From Pandoraea pulmonicola (lineage in GTDB: Bacteria; Pseudomonadota; Gammaproteobacteria; Burkholderiales; Burkholderiaceae): DNA of 64,000 nucleotides. Positions 35,250 to 45,058 of this stretch are shown here, one piece after another (position 1 is the stretch's first letter; each line of letters starts with the position of its first letter). Under the pieces are notes generated by a model. The model ran no database searches, was not told the DNA's origin, and saw nothing but the letters and a program-made list of their open reading frames with translations. Location: NCBI RefSeq assembly GCF_000815105.2, contig NZ_CP010310.2:5704001-5768000 (forward strand), written 5' to 3'. The position numbers were made by a program, and so were the translations under genes.

Positions 35250-36134
35250 TCAGGCGAAGTGCTTCATGATCTTCATGAGCTTGCTGGCGTACTGCGGATC
35301 GGTCGCGTAGCCGGCGCGCTGGAGGTTGGTGGCGAAGCTCGCGGCGTCGTTGGCACTGGCCACGACCGACGCGTAGCGCGGATTGTTCGAGATCAGGCTG
35401 GCGTAGTCGGCGAACGCCTCGTCGTACGAGCGGTAGGCGCGGAACTTGGCCATCACCTTGCGCGGCTGCCCGTTCACGTACTCCGTCGTGGCGACTTCGA
35501 CCGTCGGCCCCGTCCAGTGCTTGCCGGCCTTGATGCCGAAAACGTTGTAGCTGGTGCTGCCGTCGCCGCGGCGGATCTCGCGCTTGCCCCAGCCGGACTC
35601 CAGCGCCGCCTGGCTCAGCATGAAGCGCGCCGGGATGCCGCTGCTGGCGCTCGCGTTCTGCGCGGCCGCGGCCATACGCTCGACGAACTCCCCGGCCGCC
35701 GCCGGCGCACCCTCGGCAATACCGATGCCGTCCGCCGCGTTGTAGGCGCGGCCCTGCAGCGACTGCGGACGACCCATGGCCGCGGGCGGCAGCGTGGTGC
35801 CGGTCCTGGCCAGTTGCTTGAGCATCAGGTCGGCCAGACCGATGCCTCTGTTCGATGCGAGCTGCTGGGCAAGCTGGTCGTCGAGCATGCCGTTGAACAT
35901 CTTTTCCTGGTCGCTGCCGAGCAAGCCGCCGGACATCGTGGCGTCGCGCATGCTCTTCATCATCATCTGCGTGAAGACGGCCTCGAACTGCTTGGCCGCC
36001 TGCTGGGTCGCCTGCGGCGTCTGCTGATGGGCGGCGGCGCGCAGGGCGGTGAGGCCCTGCATGTCGTAGGCGGCGCGTTGCGTCAGGTCCGGCAGATGCT
36101 TGCCTGCGCCGGTGAGTCGGGAGCCGTCGGCCAT
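35250..36134 (-). CDS. flgJ: flagellar rod assembly protein/muramidase FlgJ
   Basis: A 294-residue two-domain protein. The N-terminal rod-capping domain (about 35-100) has AKQFEAVFTQMMMKSMRDAT and LLGSDQEKMFNGMLDDQLAQ. The C-terminal glucosaminidase domain (about 150-294) has FMLSQAALESGWGKREI with the catalytic Glu, YNVFGIKAG and a final ASKLMKIMKHF. It drills the peptidoglycan so the rod can pass, and scaffolds rod assembly. It follows flgI by one base. Confidence 0.96.
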   Translation of the reverse strand: MADGSRLTGAGKHLPDLTQRAAYDMQGLTALRAAAHQQTPQATQQAAKQFEAVFTQMMMKSMRDATMSGGLLGSDQEKMFNGMLDDQLAQQLASNRGIGLADLMLKQLARTGTTLPPAAMGRPQSLQGRAYNAADGIGIAEGAPAAAGEFVERMAAAAQNASASSGIPARFMLSQAALESGWGKREIRRGDGSTSYNVFGIKAGKHWTGPTVEVATTEYVNGQPRKVMAKFRAYRSYDEAFADYASLISNNPRYASVVASANDAASFATNLQRAGYATDPQYASKLMKIMKHFA

Positions 36135-36135
36135 A

Positions 36136-37332
36136 TCAGATGATCTCCAGGTCGGCGCGCAGGGCGCCCGAGGCCTTCATGGCCTGCAGAATCGACATCA
36201 GGTCGGCCGGGCTCGCACCGAGCGAGTTCAGCGCCTTGACGACGTCGGCGAGGTTGGCGCCCGCCTTGACCAGCTTGAGCGCGTTGTTCTCCTGTTGCAC
36301 GGAGATCTGGGAATTCGGGGCCACCACGGTCTGCCCGCCCGAGAACGGCGCCGGCTGGCTCACATTGTTCTGCGTGTCGATGACGACCGACAGGTTGCCG
36401 TGCGCCACCGCGCATTGCTGGATCGTCACGTTCTGGTTCATCACGACCGAACCGGTGCGGGCATTGATGACCACGCGCGCCGCCGTGTTATCGGGCCGGA
36501 CTTCGAGGCTTTCGAGCTGGGCCAGGAACTGCACGCGGGCGGACGGATCGGTCGGCGTGCGCAACAGGATCACGCGGCCGTCGAGGGCCTGCGCCGTGCT
36601 GTAGCCGAAGCGGCGATTCACGGCGTCGACCACGCGTTGCGCGGTCGAGAAATCGGTCACGTTCAGTTCCATCTGCACGGTGCCGGGCTGGCCGCCCATG
36701 GCGGTCGGCACGGCGCGCTCGACGATCGCCCCCGCGGGAATGCGGCCCGAGGCAAGTTGGTTGACCGTCACGCTCGAGCCATTGGCCGAGGCGCCGGCAC
36801 CGCCCACGAGCAGGTTGCCCTGCGCGAGCGCGTAGACCTGGCCGTCCGGTCCCTTGAGCGGCGTCATGAGCAGCGTGCCGCCGCGCAGGCTCTTGGCATT
36901 GCCCATCGACGAGACCACCACGTCGATGGCCTGACCTGGGCGCGTGAAGGCGGGCAACGTGGCCGTCACCATCACGGCGGCCACGTTCTTCAACTGCATG
37001 TTCGTGCCGGGCGCGACGGTGATGCCGAGCTGCGAGAGCATGTTGGTCATGCTCTGCACGGTAAACGGCGTCTGCGTGGTCTGGTCGCCCGAGTTGTCGA
37101 GGCCGGCCACCAGGCCGTAGCCGATCAGCTGGTTGTCGCGCACGCCCTGGATCGACGCCAGTTCCTTGAGGCGTTCGGCATGTGCCGCGCCCGGCATCGC
37201 CAGCAGCGCGGCACCGGCCGTGCCCGCCACGGCGAGCGAGCGAACGAAGTGAACGAAGCGCACGGCACGCGCGAAGCGGCGGATTCGACGGGAGTTGGGC
37301 GCGCGGCGCGACAGGTACGGCATGTTCGACAT
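36136..37332 (-). CDS. flgI: flagellar P-ring protein FlgI
   Basis: A 398-residue P-ring subunit in the peptidoglycan layer. It has an unusually long basic N-region before the signal-peptide core ([18 protein letters not shown], cleavage near 52), followed by the hallmark [20 protein letters not shown] and [13 protein letters not shown]. The C-terminus with [20 protein letters not shown] is standard. A start at the fourth codon (Met) would shorten the N-region only slightly. It overlaps the flgH stop by one base. Confidence 0.96.
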   Translation of the reverse strand: MSNMPYLSRRAPNSRRIRRFARAVRFVHFVRSLAVAGTAGAALLAMPGAAHAERLKELASIQGVRDNQLIGYGLVAGLDNSGDQTTQTPFTVQSMTNMLSQLGITVAPGTNMQLKNVAAVMVTATLPAFTRPGQAIDVVVSSMGNAKSLRGGTLLMTPLKGPDGQVYALAQGNLLVGGAGASANGSSVTVNQLASGRIPAGAIVERAVPTAMGGQPGTVQMELNVTDFSTAQRVVDAVNRRFGYSTAQALDGRVILLRTPTDPSARVQFLAQLESLEVRPDNTAARVVINARTGSVVMNQNVTIQQCAVAHGNLSVVIDTQNNVSQPAPFSGGQTVVAPNSQISVQQENNALKLVKAGANLADVVKALNSLGASPADLMSILQAMKASGALRADLEII

Positions 37333-38045
37333 CAGAAGGGCGACACGTTAAGGAAGAAGCGCTGCAGCCAGCCCATGGTTTCGGCTTCGTTGATGTAGCC
37401 CTTGCCACGGTATTCGATGCGCGCATCGGCCACCTGCGTCGAGGGCACGGTGTTCGAGCCCGAAATCGTCTGCGGGCTCACGATGCCCGAGAACTTGATG
37501 TACTCCGTGCCCTGGTTGATGGCGATCTGCTTTTCGCCCGCCACGGCCAGGTTGCCGTTGGACAGGACGTCCATCACGGTTACGGTGATCTGACCCGAGA
37601 ACACGTTGTTGGCGTTGGCCGCGCCCTTGGCGTCGAACTTGTTGCCGCCGCTCGCGTTCAGGCTCTGGTTGTTGAACACGCCGCCGACCACGCCGGGCAT
37701 CTGGTTGAGCGCGAGCGAGCCGCTGCTCGAGCGGTTCGTGTTGGCCGCCGAGTTCTTGCTCGCCGCCGTGTTTTCGTTGATGACGATGGTGAGAATGTCG
37801 CCAACGTTGCGCGGGCGCCGGTCTTCGAACAGCGGACGATTCGAGTACAGCGGACGATAGATCGAACCTTCCGGGTCGGCCGCCACCGGCGGGGGCGGCG
37901 GACGCGTGGTGGTCGGGCCCTGCACCACCGGTTCCTGCGGCACGTAGGCGCAGCCCGCCAGAGCGCTCAACGCGGCGGCGAAGGCGAGCGCAAGATACCG
38001 CGACTGGCCTGCGCTGCTGCGTGGGGTAACGGTCTTTGCGGACAT
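37332..38045 (-). CDS. flgH: flagellar L-ring lipoprotein FlgH
   Basis: A 237-residue outer-membrane ring subunit. The lipoprotein signal ends in the lipobox LAGC (Cys about 32), followed by a Pro-rich linker (RPPPPPV) and the conserved body with [41 protein letters not shown] and [17 protein letters not shown]. Standard length. It lies between flgG (38 bp upstream) and flgI. Confidence 0.97.
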   Translation of the reverse strand: MSAKTVTPRSSAGQSRYLALAFAAALSALAGCAYVPQEPVVQGPTTTRPPPPPVAADPEGSIYRPLYSNRPLFEDRRPRNVGDILTIVINENTAASKNSAANTNRSSSGSLALNQMPGVVGGVFNNQSLNASGGNKFDAKGAANANNVFSGQITVTVMDVLSNGNLAVAGEKQIAINQGTEYIKFSGIVSPQTISGSNTVPSTQVADARIEYRGKGYINEAETMGWLQRFFLNVSPF

Positions 38046-38083
38046 GTCGGCGTTTCCTGAAGCGTTCAGCGGCGAGCCGCTGC

Positions 38084-38866
38084 TTACATCTGCGTCAGGC
38101 GCTGCAGCATCTGATCGGATGCCGTCACCGCCTTCGAGTTGATTTCGTAGGCGCGCTGCGCCTGGATCATGTTCACCAGTTCTTCCACCACGTTCACGTT
38201 CGACGTTTCGACGTAGTTCTGGTTGAGCACGCCGGCGCCGTTGGTGCCCGGCTGCGCCACGTTCGGCGCGCCCGAGGCGGCGGTCTCGGCGTACAGGTTC
38301 TCGCCCATGCTCTGCAGGCCGGCGTTGTTGATGAAGGTGGCGAGCTGGAACGTGCCGATCTGCACGTTGGCCGTGCTGCCCGGCTGCGTGACCGAGACCG
38401 TGCCGTCGCGTGCAATGGTGAGCGAGAGCGCGTTGGCCGGAATCGTGATGGCCGGCTGGATCGGGTAGCCCGAAGCCGTCACGAGCTGCCCGTTGTTGTC
38501 CACCTGGAACGAGCCGTCGCGCGTGTAGGCCGTCGTACCGTCCGGCATGAGCACCTGGAAGAAGCCGTCGCCGTTGATGGCCACATCCTTCGCGTTGCTG
38601 GTCGACGTGAGGTTGCCTTGCGTGAAGATGCGCTCGGTCGCGGCCGGACGCACGCCGGTGCCCAGTTGCAGCCCCGAAGGCAGCAGCGTCTGCTGCGACG
38701 ACTGCGCGCCCGGCTGGCGCAAGGTCTGGTACAGCAGATCCTCGAACACCGCGCGGCCCTTCTTGAAGCCGTTCGTGCTGGTGTTGGCGAGGTTGTTCGA
38801 AATCACGTCCATGTTCGTCTGCTGGGCGTTCATGCCCGTGGCGGCGATGTAGAGCGAACGGATCAT
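38084..38866 (-). CDS. flgG: flagellar distal rod protein FlgG
   Basis: A 260-residue distal-rod subunit. The axial N-terminus is [20 protein letters not shown] followed by the [19 protein letters not shown] motif; the C-terminus [19 protein letters not shown] and [10 protein letters not shown] are typical. Length equals that of E. coli FlgG (260). It follows flgF by 58 bp in the flgBCDEFGHIJ operon. Confidence 0.97.
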   Translation of the reverse strand: MIRSLYIAATGMNAQQTNMDVISNNLANTSTNGFKKGRAVFEDLLYQTLRQPGAQSSQQTLLPSGLQLGTGVRPAATERIFTQGNLTSTSNAKDVAINGDGFFQVLMPDGTTAYTRDGSFQVDNNGQLVTASGYPIQPAITIPANALSLTIARDGTVSVTQPGSTANVQIGTFQLATFINNAGLQSMGENLYAETAASGAPNVAQPGTNGAGVLNQNYVETSNVNVVEELVNMIQAQRAYEINSKAVTASDQMLQRLTQM

Positions 38867-38924
38867 TTGGTTTGACTCCCCGTGTACGGTGACGACGCGC
38901 GCTGATTCGCGCGTCGGCTGGCCA

Positions 38925-39668
38925 TCAGCTGAAGTTCAGCAACTGGTTGGCGGTTTGTTCGTTGGTATCGGCCGTCGAGAGCATCTTCATCTGCATCTCG
39001 AAGGCCCGTGATTGCGAAATCATGTTCACCAAACCGCTCACCGGATTGACGTTGCTGTTCTCGATCGAGCCCGCAACAACCACCACGTTCGGATCGACCG
39101 GCGCCGGCGCGTTGTTGCTCGTGCGGAACAGGCCGTCATCGCCGCGCACCAGGTTCGCTTCGGGCGGATTGACGAGCTTCAACTGCCCCATGACGGCGAT
39201 GGAGTTGGGCGGATCGCCCTGGCCCAGCGCCGAGATCGTGCCGTCGGTGCCGACGCTCACCGAGGCGCCCGGCGGCACGGCGGCCGGCCCGGCGTCGGTC
39301 ATGACCGGCAGCCCGTGCAGCGTGATCTGGCCGTCGGCCGTCATCTCGAGGTTGCCGCCGCGGGTGTAGGCTTCGCGGCCCTGCGCGTCGCGCACGGCGA
39401 GCCAGCCCTGCCCTTGGATGGCCACGTCGAGCGCACGGCCCGTCTGCTGCATCGCGCCGGGCGTGAAGTCGGTGCCCGGCGTGGAGGTCGCCACGAACGT
39501 GCGCGTGCCGGTCGAGCCGTCGGCGGCGCGCACCGGGGCCTGGCGGAACGCCGCGAGCTGGGCGCGAAAGCCCGGCGTCGAGACGTTGGCCAGGTTGTTG
39601 GCGGTGGTCGATTGCTGCTCCATCGCCTGCTTCGCGCCGGTCATGGCGACATAGATCAGACGATCCAT
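38925..39668 (-). CDS. flgF: flagellar proximal rod protein FlgF
   Basis: A 247-residue rod subunit. The N-terminus [20 protein letters not shown] with the [20 protein letters not shown] motif and the C-terminal [20 protein letters not shown] are diagnostic of FlgF rather than FlgG. Normal length, between flgE and flgG. Confidence 0.97.
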   Translation of the reverse strand: MDRLIYVAMTGAKQAMEQQSTTANNLANVSTPGFRAQLAAFRQAPVRAADGSTGTRTFVATSTPGTDFTPGAMQQTGRALDVAIQGQGWLAVRDAQGREAYTRGGNLEMTADGQITLHGLPVMTDAGPAAVPPGASVSVGTDGTISALGQGDPPNSIAVMGQLKLVNPPEANLVRGDDGLFRTSNNAPAPVDPNVVVVAGSIENSNVNPVSGLVNMISQSRAFEMQMKMLSTADTNEQTANQLLNFS

Positions 39669-39709
39669 CGACGCCCCTCCTGCAAGTTACGCATGCGCGC
39701 GGCTCCCGA

Positions 39710-40966
39710 TTACAGGTTGACCATCGTCTGCATCAACTGGTCTTCCGTCTTGATCGTCTGCGCGTTGGCCTGGTAGTTGCGCTGCGCGGTGATCATGTGG
39801 ACCAGTTCTGCGGTCAGGTCGACGTTCGAGGCTTCGACGGCGCCGGCCTGCAGCTTGCCGAGGTTCGTGCCGCCCGGCACACCCACGATGGGAATGCCCG
39901 AGCTGGCCGATTCGGCCCACAGGTTGTTGCCCAGCGGAATCAGGCCCTGCACGTTGTTGAAGTTCGCGAGAGCGACTTGACCGAGCACCGTCGACTTGGT
40001 GTTCGAGTACGTGCCGACGATCGTGCCGTCGGCGTTGAACGTGAAGCCCGTCAGCCGGCCCGACGTGTAGCCGTCCTGCGTGAGCGTGTTCGGCGAGTAG
40101 GTGTTGCCGTACTGCGTGGTGCCCGTCAGATTGAGCGTCAGGTTCGCGTTTGCCGCGCCGTTGCCGTAGGTGATCCCCGGCAAGGTGATCGGGCCGGTCA
40201 CCGTGGCGCCGGTCGAGTCCGTCTGCGACACCATGCTGCCGGCCGAGTTGAACGTCAACGTGCCGATCGGGCCCGCGCCGATCAGCGTCGTGCCGTCGAC
40301 CGAGCCGTACACCTGCCACGTGACGTTATTGGTCACCGGGTCGATGCTGGCCTTCTTGAAATACAGGTTGACGTCGTGCGCGTTGCCCAGCGAATCGTAG
40401 ACCTTGAGCGACGTGGCGTTCGTGTACGAGGTCGGATCGGTCATCGAGAACGGCGTGGCGTTCAGGGGACTGCGCGAATCGAGGTTGAACTGGCCGGTGA
40501 TCTTCGTCGTGGCCGTCGGCGCCAGATCGCCTGTCGGGATCTGCAGATCGACCGGCGAAACGCTGTTGATGATGCCGTTCGGGCCCGCGAGGTAGCCGGT
40601 CAGGCGATCGCCGTTGGCGTTGACGATGTAGCCGTTCTTGTCGAGCGAGAACTGGCCGTTGCGCGAGTAGGCGATCGTGCCGTTGTTCGACACGCGGAAG
40701 AAGCCGTTACCCGAGATGGCCAGGTCGAGCTGACGGTTCGTGACCGTGATGTCGCCCTGCGTGAACTGCTGCGCGACGGTCGACACACGCGTACCGATAC
40801 CGACGACGTTGTTGCCCGCGCCGAACAGCGAGTTGGCGTAGATGTCGGCGAACTGCGCCTGACCCTGCTTGAAGCCGACGGTGGCCGCGTTGGCAACGTT
40901 GTTGCCGATGACGTCCAGGTCCTTGGAGGCGGCGTTCAGGCCGCTCAATCCGGTCGAAAAGGCCAT
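39710..40966 (-). CDS. flgE: flagellar hook protein FlgE
   Basis: A 418-residue hook subunit, start ATG 40966. The N-terminus AFSTGLSGLNAASKDLDVIG and NNVANAATVGFKQGQAQF, a variable middle with FlgE D2-type beta structure, and the C-terminus TAELVHMITAQRNYQANAQT followed by LMQTMVNL are canonical. An in-frame upstream extension to 41008 is not conserved. Confidence 0.97.
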   Translation of the reverse strand: MAFSTGLSGLNAASKDLDVIGNNVANAATVGFKQGQAQFADIYANSLFGAGNNVVGIGTRVSTVAQQFTQGDITVTNRQLDLAISGNGFFRVSNNGTIAYSRNGQFSLDKNGYIVNANGDRLTGYLAGPNGIINSVSPVDLQIPTGDLAPTATTKITGQFNLDSRSPLNATPFSMTDPTSYTNATSLKVYDSLGNAHDVNLYFKKASIDPVTNNVTWQVYGSVDGTTLIGAGPIGTLTFNSAGSMVSQTDSTGATVTGPITLPGITYGNGAANANLTLNLTGTTQYGNTYSPNTLTQDGYTSGRLTGFTFNADGTIVGTYSNTKSTVLGQVALANFNNVQGLIPLGNNLWAESASSGIPIVGVPGGTNLGKLQAGAVEASNVDLTAELVHMITAQRNYQANAQTIKTEDQLMQTMVNL

Positions 40967-41042
40967 GCTGATACTCCTGAGTTCAGTTGTCGACGGTGTC
41001 CGTCGCAAGAAAAACGGTTAGGGCTTACGTCGATGGGGTCGC

Positions 41043-41771
41043 TTACAGAATTTCGCGCACGTCGGCGAGCTTGATGTTCGAGCCCGTGCCAACGTTGAGC
41101 AGCGGCGCGCCGGTCGTGCTGGCCACCACGCTTTGCACCTGTGCGTACGAGAGCAGCGTCGGCTTCACGGTCTTGCCGTTGGCCGAAGCGGTCACCGTCA
41201 GGGTGTACTTGCCGTCGGCCACCGCGGTGCCCGCGTCGTCCTTGGCGTCCCACGTGAGGGCCTGCACACCCGCGTCGAGCGCGCCGGCATTGACCGTGCG
41301 CACCACCTTGCCGGTGGCGTCCTTGATCTGGATGGTGACGGTGTCGGCGTCGCTCGGCAGCTCGAAGCCGAACGGCGTGGCGCTCTTCGTGACGGTGCCG
41401 TCTGCCGCCTTGGTGCTGCCCACGCCGATGCCGTTGCCCGGAATCAGCACGCCCTTGCCCACGAGCGCGGCGGCCTGCAGGCTTTGCGTCGAGTTGAGTT
41501 GCGAGGTGACCGACGAGAGCGTGGTGTTGAGCTGTGTGATGCCCGAGACCGTGCTGATCTGCGCGAGCTGCGACGTGACCTGCGAGTTGTCCATCGGGTT
41601 GAGCGGATCCTGGTTGTTCATCTGTGCGACGAGCAACTTCAGGAAACTGTTCTGCAAATCGTCCGCACTGCCGGCCGAGGACTTCGAGCTGGAACTGTTG
41701 GCCTTGCCGTTGATGGAATCGAGGAACGACTGCGAGAAATTGCCGGGGTTCGACGTGTTGATACTTGCCAT
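41043..41771 (-). CDS. flgD: hook cap/scaffold protein FlgD
   Basis: A 242-residue hook-capping protein. The N-terminal region has FLKLLVAQMNNQDPLNPMDN (about 46-65), the family signature, and the middle/C-terminal tudor-like and FlgD Ig-like domains include TVQIKDATGKVVRTV-like and TWDAKDDAGTAVADGKYTLT. The N-terminal 40 residues are Ser-rich, as usual. It precedes flgE by 76 bp. Confidence 0.96.
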   Translation of the reverse strand: MASINTSNPGNFSQSFLDSINGKANSSSSKSSAGSADDLQNSFLKLLVAQMNNQDPLNPMDNSQVTSQLAQISTVSGITQLNTTLSSVTSQLNSTQSLQAAALVGKGVLIPGNGIGVGSTKAADGTVTKSATPFGFELPSDADTVTIQIKDATGKVVRTVNAGALDAGVQALTWDAKDDAGTAVADGKYTLTVTASANGKTVKPTLLSYAQVQSVVASTTGAPLLNVGTGSNIKLADVREIL

Positions 41772-41794
41772 GGTTCGGATCTCCGCGCGGCCCC

Positions 41795-42199
41795 TTACTG
41801 GCCGACCGTGAGGGTTTTGAGCATCAGCGTCTTGGCGGTGTTGAGCGCCTCGACGTTGGCCTGATAGGAGCGGGAAGCGGAGATCATGTTGACCATCTCC
41901 TCCACCGGGTTCACGTTGGGCATGGTGACGTAGCCCTGGGCGTTGGCCGCCGGGTTCTTCGGGTCGTACACGGTCTTGAGCGGCGACGGGTCCTCGATCA
42001 CGCCGGCGACCTTGACGCCGCCCACGTCGGCGCCCGCGACAGGGTTGACCTGGAACACGACCTGCTTGGCGCGGTACGGCTGGCCGTCCGGGCCGGTCAC
42101 CGACTCGGCGTTGGCCAGGTTGCTGGCCGTGACGTTCATACGCTGCGATTGCGCCGTCATGGCCGAACCGGCGACATCGAAGATGCTCATCAGTGGCAT
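41795..42199 (-). CDS. flgC: flagellar proximal rod protein FlgC
   Basis: A 134-residue rod subunit with the start [20 protein letters not shown] and [20 protein letters not shown], and the C-terminus [20 protein letters not shown]. Two in-frame ATGs (42199 and 42190) are possible; the first has a usable AAGGG-type site. Standard size, between flgB and flgD. Confidence 0.97.
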   Translation of the reverse strand: MPLMSIFDVAGSAMTAQSQRMNVTASNLANAESVTGPDGQPYRAKQVVFQVNPVAGADVGGVKVAGVIEDPSPLKTVYDPKNPAANAQGYVTMPNVNPVEEMVNMISASRSYQANVEALNTAKTLMLKTLTVGQ

Positions 42200-42204
42200 G
42201 GCAC

Positions 42205-42642
42205 TTACCCTTGACTCGTGATGGCTGCCAGCATCGTCTTGATCTGGCTGGACAGGACCGTGAGGCCCGTTTGGTAATGCACGGCGTTATCGGCGAAGTT
42301 CACTCGTTCGGCGTCGAGTTCGACGGTGTTGCCGTCGACGCTCTGCTGATACGGCACGCGATAGAGCAGCTCCGGCCCGCCCATCGGCGGCGCCGTGCTC
42401 ACGCCGCGCGCGGCGATGTGGCGCGACGAGGTGCGTGCGAGCGACACGCTCGATTCGGTGGCGAGCTGCTGCTGCGCGCCTCGCTCGACGGCCTGGCTCA
42501 ACGCACTGTTGAAGTCGACGTCGCGCGCCTTGTAGCCCGGCGTATCGGCGTTGGCGATGTTCGAGGAGATGACCTCCTGGCGATAGGCGCGCATGGCCAG
42601 CGCCTGCTGGGAAAATCGCAATGCCGCGTCCAGTTTGTCCAT
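42205..42642 (-). CDS. flgB: flagellar proximal rod protein FlgB
   Basis: A 145-residue rod subunit. ATG 42642 is chosen because [20 protein letters not shown] is the conserved beginning; the frame stays open upstream without homology. The rod motif [20 protein letters not shown] and C-terminal [19 protein letters not shown] are standard. It is the first gene of the minus-strand flgBCDEFGHIJ operon, divergent from flgA. Confidence 0.97.
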   Translation of the reverse strand: MDKLDAALRFSQQALAMRAYRQEVISSNIANADTPGYKARDVDFNSALSQAVERGAQQQLATESSVSLARTSSRHIAARGVSTAPPMGGPELLYRVPYQQSVDGNTVELDAERVNFADNAVHYQTGLTVLSSQIKTMLAAITSQG

Positions 42643-43100
42643 GATCTCGTTTCGCCCGATGCTCGCCTTGCCGCCAGGTGTTGCACAAGAAGTCCGTCCG
42701 CCGTTGCGCCCGGCAGCGAGGCCGCCCGGATCGCGGAATCGCGAGAATCGCGTGCGCGAGTCGCGTCCGTGGGGCAAGCGTCGCCATGGCGCGCCGACGG
42801 GATGTCCTGCCGGGTCCGAAAAGCACACGGACCTTTTGGCATGCTTCGCATCGTATGCTCGCCCCCAGGGATTCAATCGGATGAATAGGCACGTGATTGA
42901 CCGCCATTTCGGGCCATGCCCCCGTTGGGGACATCTCTAGAATGGCTTCCTGACGGCATCGGGTGGCGTTCGCCCCCCAGGCACAGGAACACTGCCCGGT
43001 GCCGTCGGCTTCACCGCGCCGCCGGGTTCCGGGGCGCCAGGTCGGTTGAGCGTCGGCCCCGCGTGACTACGCCGCGCGCCGGACGCGAAGGAGAGTGAGC
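42643..43100. other. 458-bp divergent flgB/flgA regulatory region
   Basis: It contains the FlhDC-box-like inverted repeat at 42875-42917, listed separately, and the flgA ribosome site AAGGAG at 43088-43093. ORFs spanning it in other frames show no recognisable protein. Nothing else was identified. Confidence 0.6.
42875..42917. promoter_or_regulatory. FlhD4C2-box-like site between flgB and flgA
   Basis: The left half AATCGGATGAATAGGC (42875-42890) matches 10/16 and the right half CGCCATTTCGGGCCAT (42902-42917) 11/16 of the enterobacterial half-sites, in inverted orientation with an 11-bp spacer, as in known FlhD4C2 boxes. It could serve both divergent operons. Confidence 0.55.
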
Positions 43101-44120
43101 ATGGCAGGCAATTTCGGCGACCGTCTCGCCAGCGCCGCCCGTGAGCGCAATGCGCCGCGGCGTGGCCGTCGCGCGGGTGCGCGGGCCGGCCTGCTGGCCA
43201 TCCTGCTGGGTGTGGCGGGCCTGGCGCATGCCGCCACGCAGAGCCCGAATCCGGGCGTCGCCACCGACCCCGCCGCCCAGAACCTGGGCAACACGTTCGG
43301 ACCGGGGGCTATCGTCATCCCGGGTAACAATGCCGCCGCCGGCGGTGTCGCGTCGAACGTGCCGGGCAACGTCCGCCCGGTCGCCGCCAATGCCCAGCCG
43401 AATGCGGCCGTGGGCGCCAGCACCTCTCACGTCGCGCCTGCTTCTCAGCAGTCGCCGCAAGCGGCGGCTGTCCCTGTCAATTCCCAGTTCCAGAACACCG
43501 AAGTCGTGCGTCAGACGGCCGAGCGCTTCCTGCGCGAGCAGACGACCGGCCTGCCCGGACGCGTGACGATCACCGTGGGCGATTCCGTCTCGGACCGCAT
43601 GCCGGCGTGCGGCGCGCTCGAACCGTTCCTGCCGCCCGGCGCGCGCCTGTGGGGTTCGACGACCGTGGGTGTGCGCTGTGCGGGCGAGCGTCCGTGGACG
43701 CTCTACCTCCAGGCCCGCGTGAGCATCAACGCAACGTATTTCGTCGCGGCCCGCCAGATCAATCCGGGCGAGACGATCGGGCCTAACGATCTGTCGCCGC
43801 GTCAGGGCGACCTGACCTTGCTGCCTCGCACCGTGGCGACCGATGCCGGTCAGATCGTCGGCACGGTGGCCGTGAACCGCATCACGTCGGGGTTGCCGAT
43901 TCGCTCCGATCTGCTGCGCAGTGCGATCGCCGTGCAGCAGGGACAGACCGTGCGGGTGGTCTCGCGCGGTTCCGGCTTCGAAGTGAGCACCGAAGGACAA
44001 GTGCTGTCGCGCGCCAGTGCGGGCGATCCGGTTCAGGTGCGCACCCGCGCCGGCCAAGTCGTCAGCGGCACGGTCAAGACCGGCAAAGGAGGCAATGTCG
44101 AAGTGGAAGTTGCCCTATAA
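43101..44120 (+). CDS. flgA: P-ring assembly chaperone FlgA
   Basis: A 339-residue periplasmic chaperone for FlgI. ATG 43101 lies 7 bases after AAGGAG (a GTG at 43095 is also possible). The signal peptide (GLLAILLGVAGLAHA) is followed by a long Asn/Ala/Pro-rich linker (about 45-140) and the SAF-type C-terminal domain: WTLYLQARVSINATYFVAAR, GETIGPNDLSPRQGDL and GSGFEVSTEGQVLSRASAGD. E. coli FlgA is 219 residues; the extra length is the linker. Divergent from flgB, upstream of flgMN. Confidence 0.95.
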   Translation: MAGNFGDRLASAARERNAPRRGRRAGARAGLLAILLGVAGLAHAATQSPNPGVATDPAAQNLGNTFGPGAIVIPGNNAAAGGVASNVPGNVRPVAANAQPNAAVGASTSHVAPASQQSPQAAAVPVNSQFQNTEVVRQTAERFLREQTTGLPGRVTITVGDSVSDRMPACGALEPFLPPGARLWGSTTVGVRCAGERPWTLYLQARVSINATYFVAARQINPGETIGPNDLSPRQGDLTLLPRTVATDAGQIVGTVAVNRITSGLPIRSDLLRSAIAVQQGQTVRVVSRGSGFEVSTEGQVLSRASAGDPVQVRTRAGQVVSGTVKTGKGGNVEVEVAL

Positions 44121-44194
44121 GCAAGCGCTTACTATCGATCAATATCCATTGAAATTACCCGGGCACTTGAACTGGTAACAGGATGTTACTTGCC

Positions 44195-44221
44195 TAAAGT
44201 TATGGCGGATAATGCCGTTAC
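44195..44221 (+). promoter_or_regulatory. sigma-28 (FliA) promoter of flgMN
   Basis: TAAAGTTA (44195-44202; 7/8 of TAAAGTTT), an 11-bp spacer and GCCGTTAC (44214-44221; 6/8). The transcript would begin near 44228, only about 19 nt before the flgM ATG at 44247. It would make the anti-sigma factor gene itself FliA-dependent. Confidence 0.8.
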
Positions 44222-44246
44222 ACAGGCAGGTTTCTGGGGAAAGCAC

Positions 44247-44585
44247 ATGAAAATCGAACCACCCGCCAATCCGTTGACTGGCGTCAGCCCGGGTAAGGGT
44301 ACGGCGGACCGGGCGACGACCGGCACTGTGAGCACCGATGGCGCAACGGCGTCCGGGGCCAATACGGGCGGCGCGGCGAGCGTCAGCACGAGCGCATTGT
44401 CGTCGGAGATGCGCGCCTTGCAGGCTGCGTTGGCGCAGACGGGTTCGGCCGATGTCGACGTCGCCAAGGTGGCTGCCATCAAGCAGGCGATTTCGGAAGG
44501 CCGGCTCACTATTGACACCAACAAGATTGCGGACGGTCTCATTGCGACCGCGCGCGATCTGCTCACGACGCAATCCAAGTCATGA
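44247..44585 (+). CDS. flgM: anti-sigma-28 factor FlgM
   Basis: A 112-residue, mostly disordered protein that binds FliA until it is exported through the finished hook-basal body. The start is ATG 44247 (KIEPPANPLTGVSPGKG), placed just downstream of the sigma-28 promoter; a longer frame from 44190 would start inside the promoter. The C-terminal sigma-binding helices include VDVAKVAAIKQAISEGRLTI and TNKIADGLIATARDLL. It overlaps flgN by 4 bp. Confidence 0.95.
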   Translation: MKIEPPANPLTGVSPGKGTADRATTGTVSTDGATASGANTGGAASVSTSALSSEMRALQAALAQTGSADVDVAKVAAIKQAISEGRLTIDTNKIADGLIATARDLLTTQSKS

Positions 44586-45040
44586 CCACCGATGCCCTGC
44601 TGAATGCTCTCGTCACGGAAACGGCCGCGATCGGTGCGTTTTCGGCGTTGCTCGACGAGGAACAGCAGGCATTGGTGAACGGCACGCTCGACGCGTTGCC
44701 TGAGCTGACCGAGCGCAAGACGCGCGCGGTGGCCGAACTCACGACGCTCGGTCGTGAGCGCGACGCCCAGTTCGAAGCGTTGGGCCACACACCCGACGAA
44801 GCGGGCGTGGCGGCCGCGGCAGCGGCGGACACCCGCATCGACGGCGCCTGGAAGGCCCTGCTCGCCGCAGCGGCACAGGCCAAACGCGCCAACGACACGA
44901 ACGGCGTGCTCATCCGCACTCGTCTCACCTACACCCAGCAAGCGCTCAACGTGCTGTATGGCCCGGAGCAGAACGCCCCGCTGTACGGCCCCGACGGCCG
45001 CACCACTCCGCGCTCGAGCGGGGGAAGTGTTACGGCTTGA
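44582..45040 (+). CDS. flgN: FlgK/FlgL export chaperone FlgN
   Basis: A 152-residue helical cytoplasmic chaperone for the hook-filament junction proteins. The typical FlgN pattern is LVTETAAIGAFSALLDEEQQ followed by ALVNGTLDALPELTERKT, and the C-terminal NVLYGPEQNAPLYGPDGRTT is the conserved YGPxG-type end. The start overlaps flgM (ATGA). It is convergent with hicB, 18 bp away. Confidence 0.92.
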   Translation: MTTDALLNALVTETAAIGAFSALLDEEQQALVNGTLDALPELTERKTRAVAELTTLGRERDAQFEALGHTPDEAGVAAAAAADTRIDGAWKALLAAAAQAKRANDTNGVLIRTRLTYTQQALNVLYGPEQNAPLYGPDGRTTPRSSGGSVTA

Positions 45041-45058
45041 ACGGCTTGCCCGCTTGGC

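Noticed and set aside
19819..43100. Sigma-54 (-24/-12) promoters for flagellar operons
   Set aside because: I looked for TGGCAC-N5-TTGC-like pairs by eye upstream of fliE, fliF, fliL, flgA, flgB and flhB and found none convincing; the FlhDC-like model fits better.
43011..44057. 348-codon minus-strand open frame opposite flgA
   Set aside because: Arg/His-rich antisense shadow of a well-supported gene.
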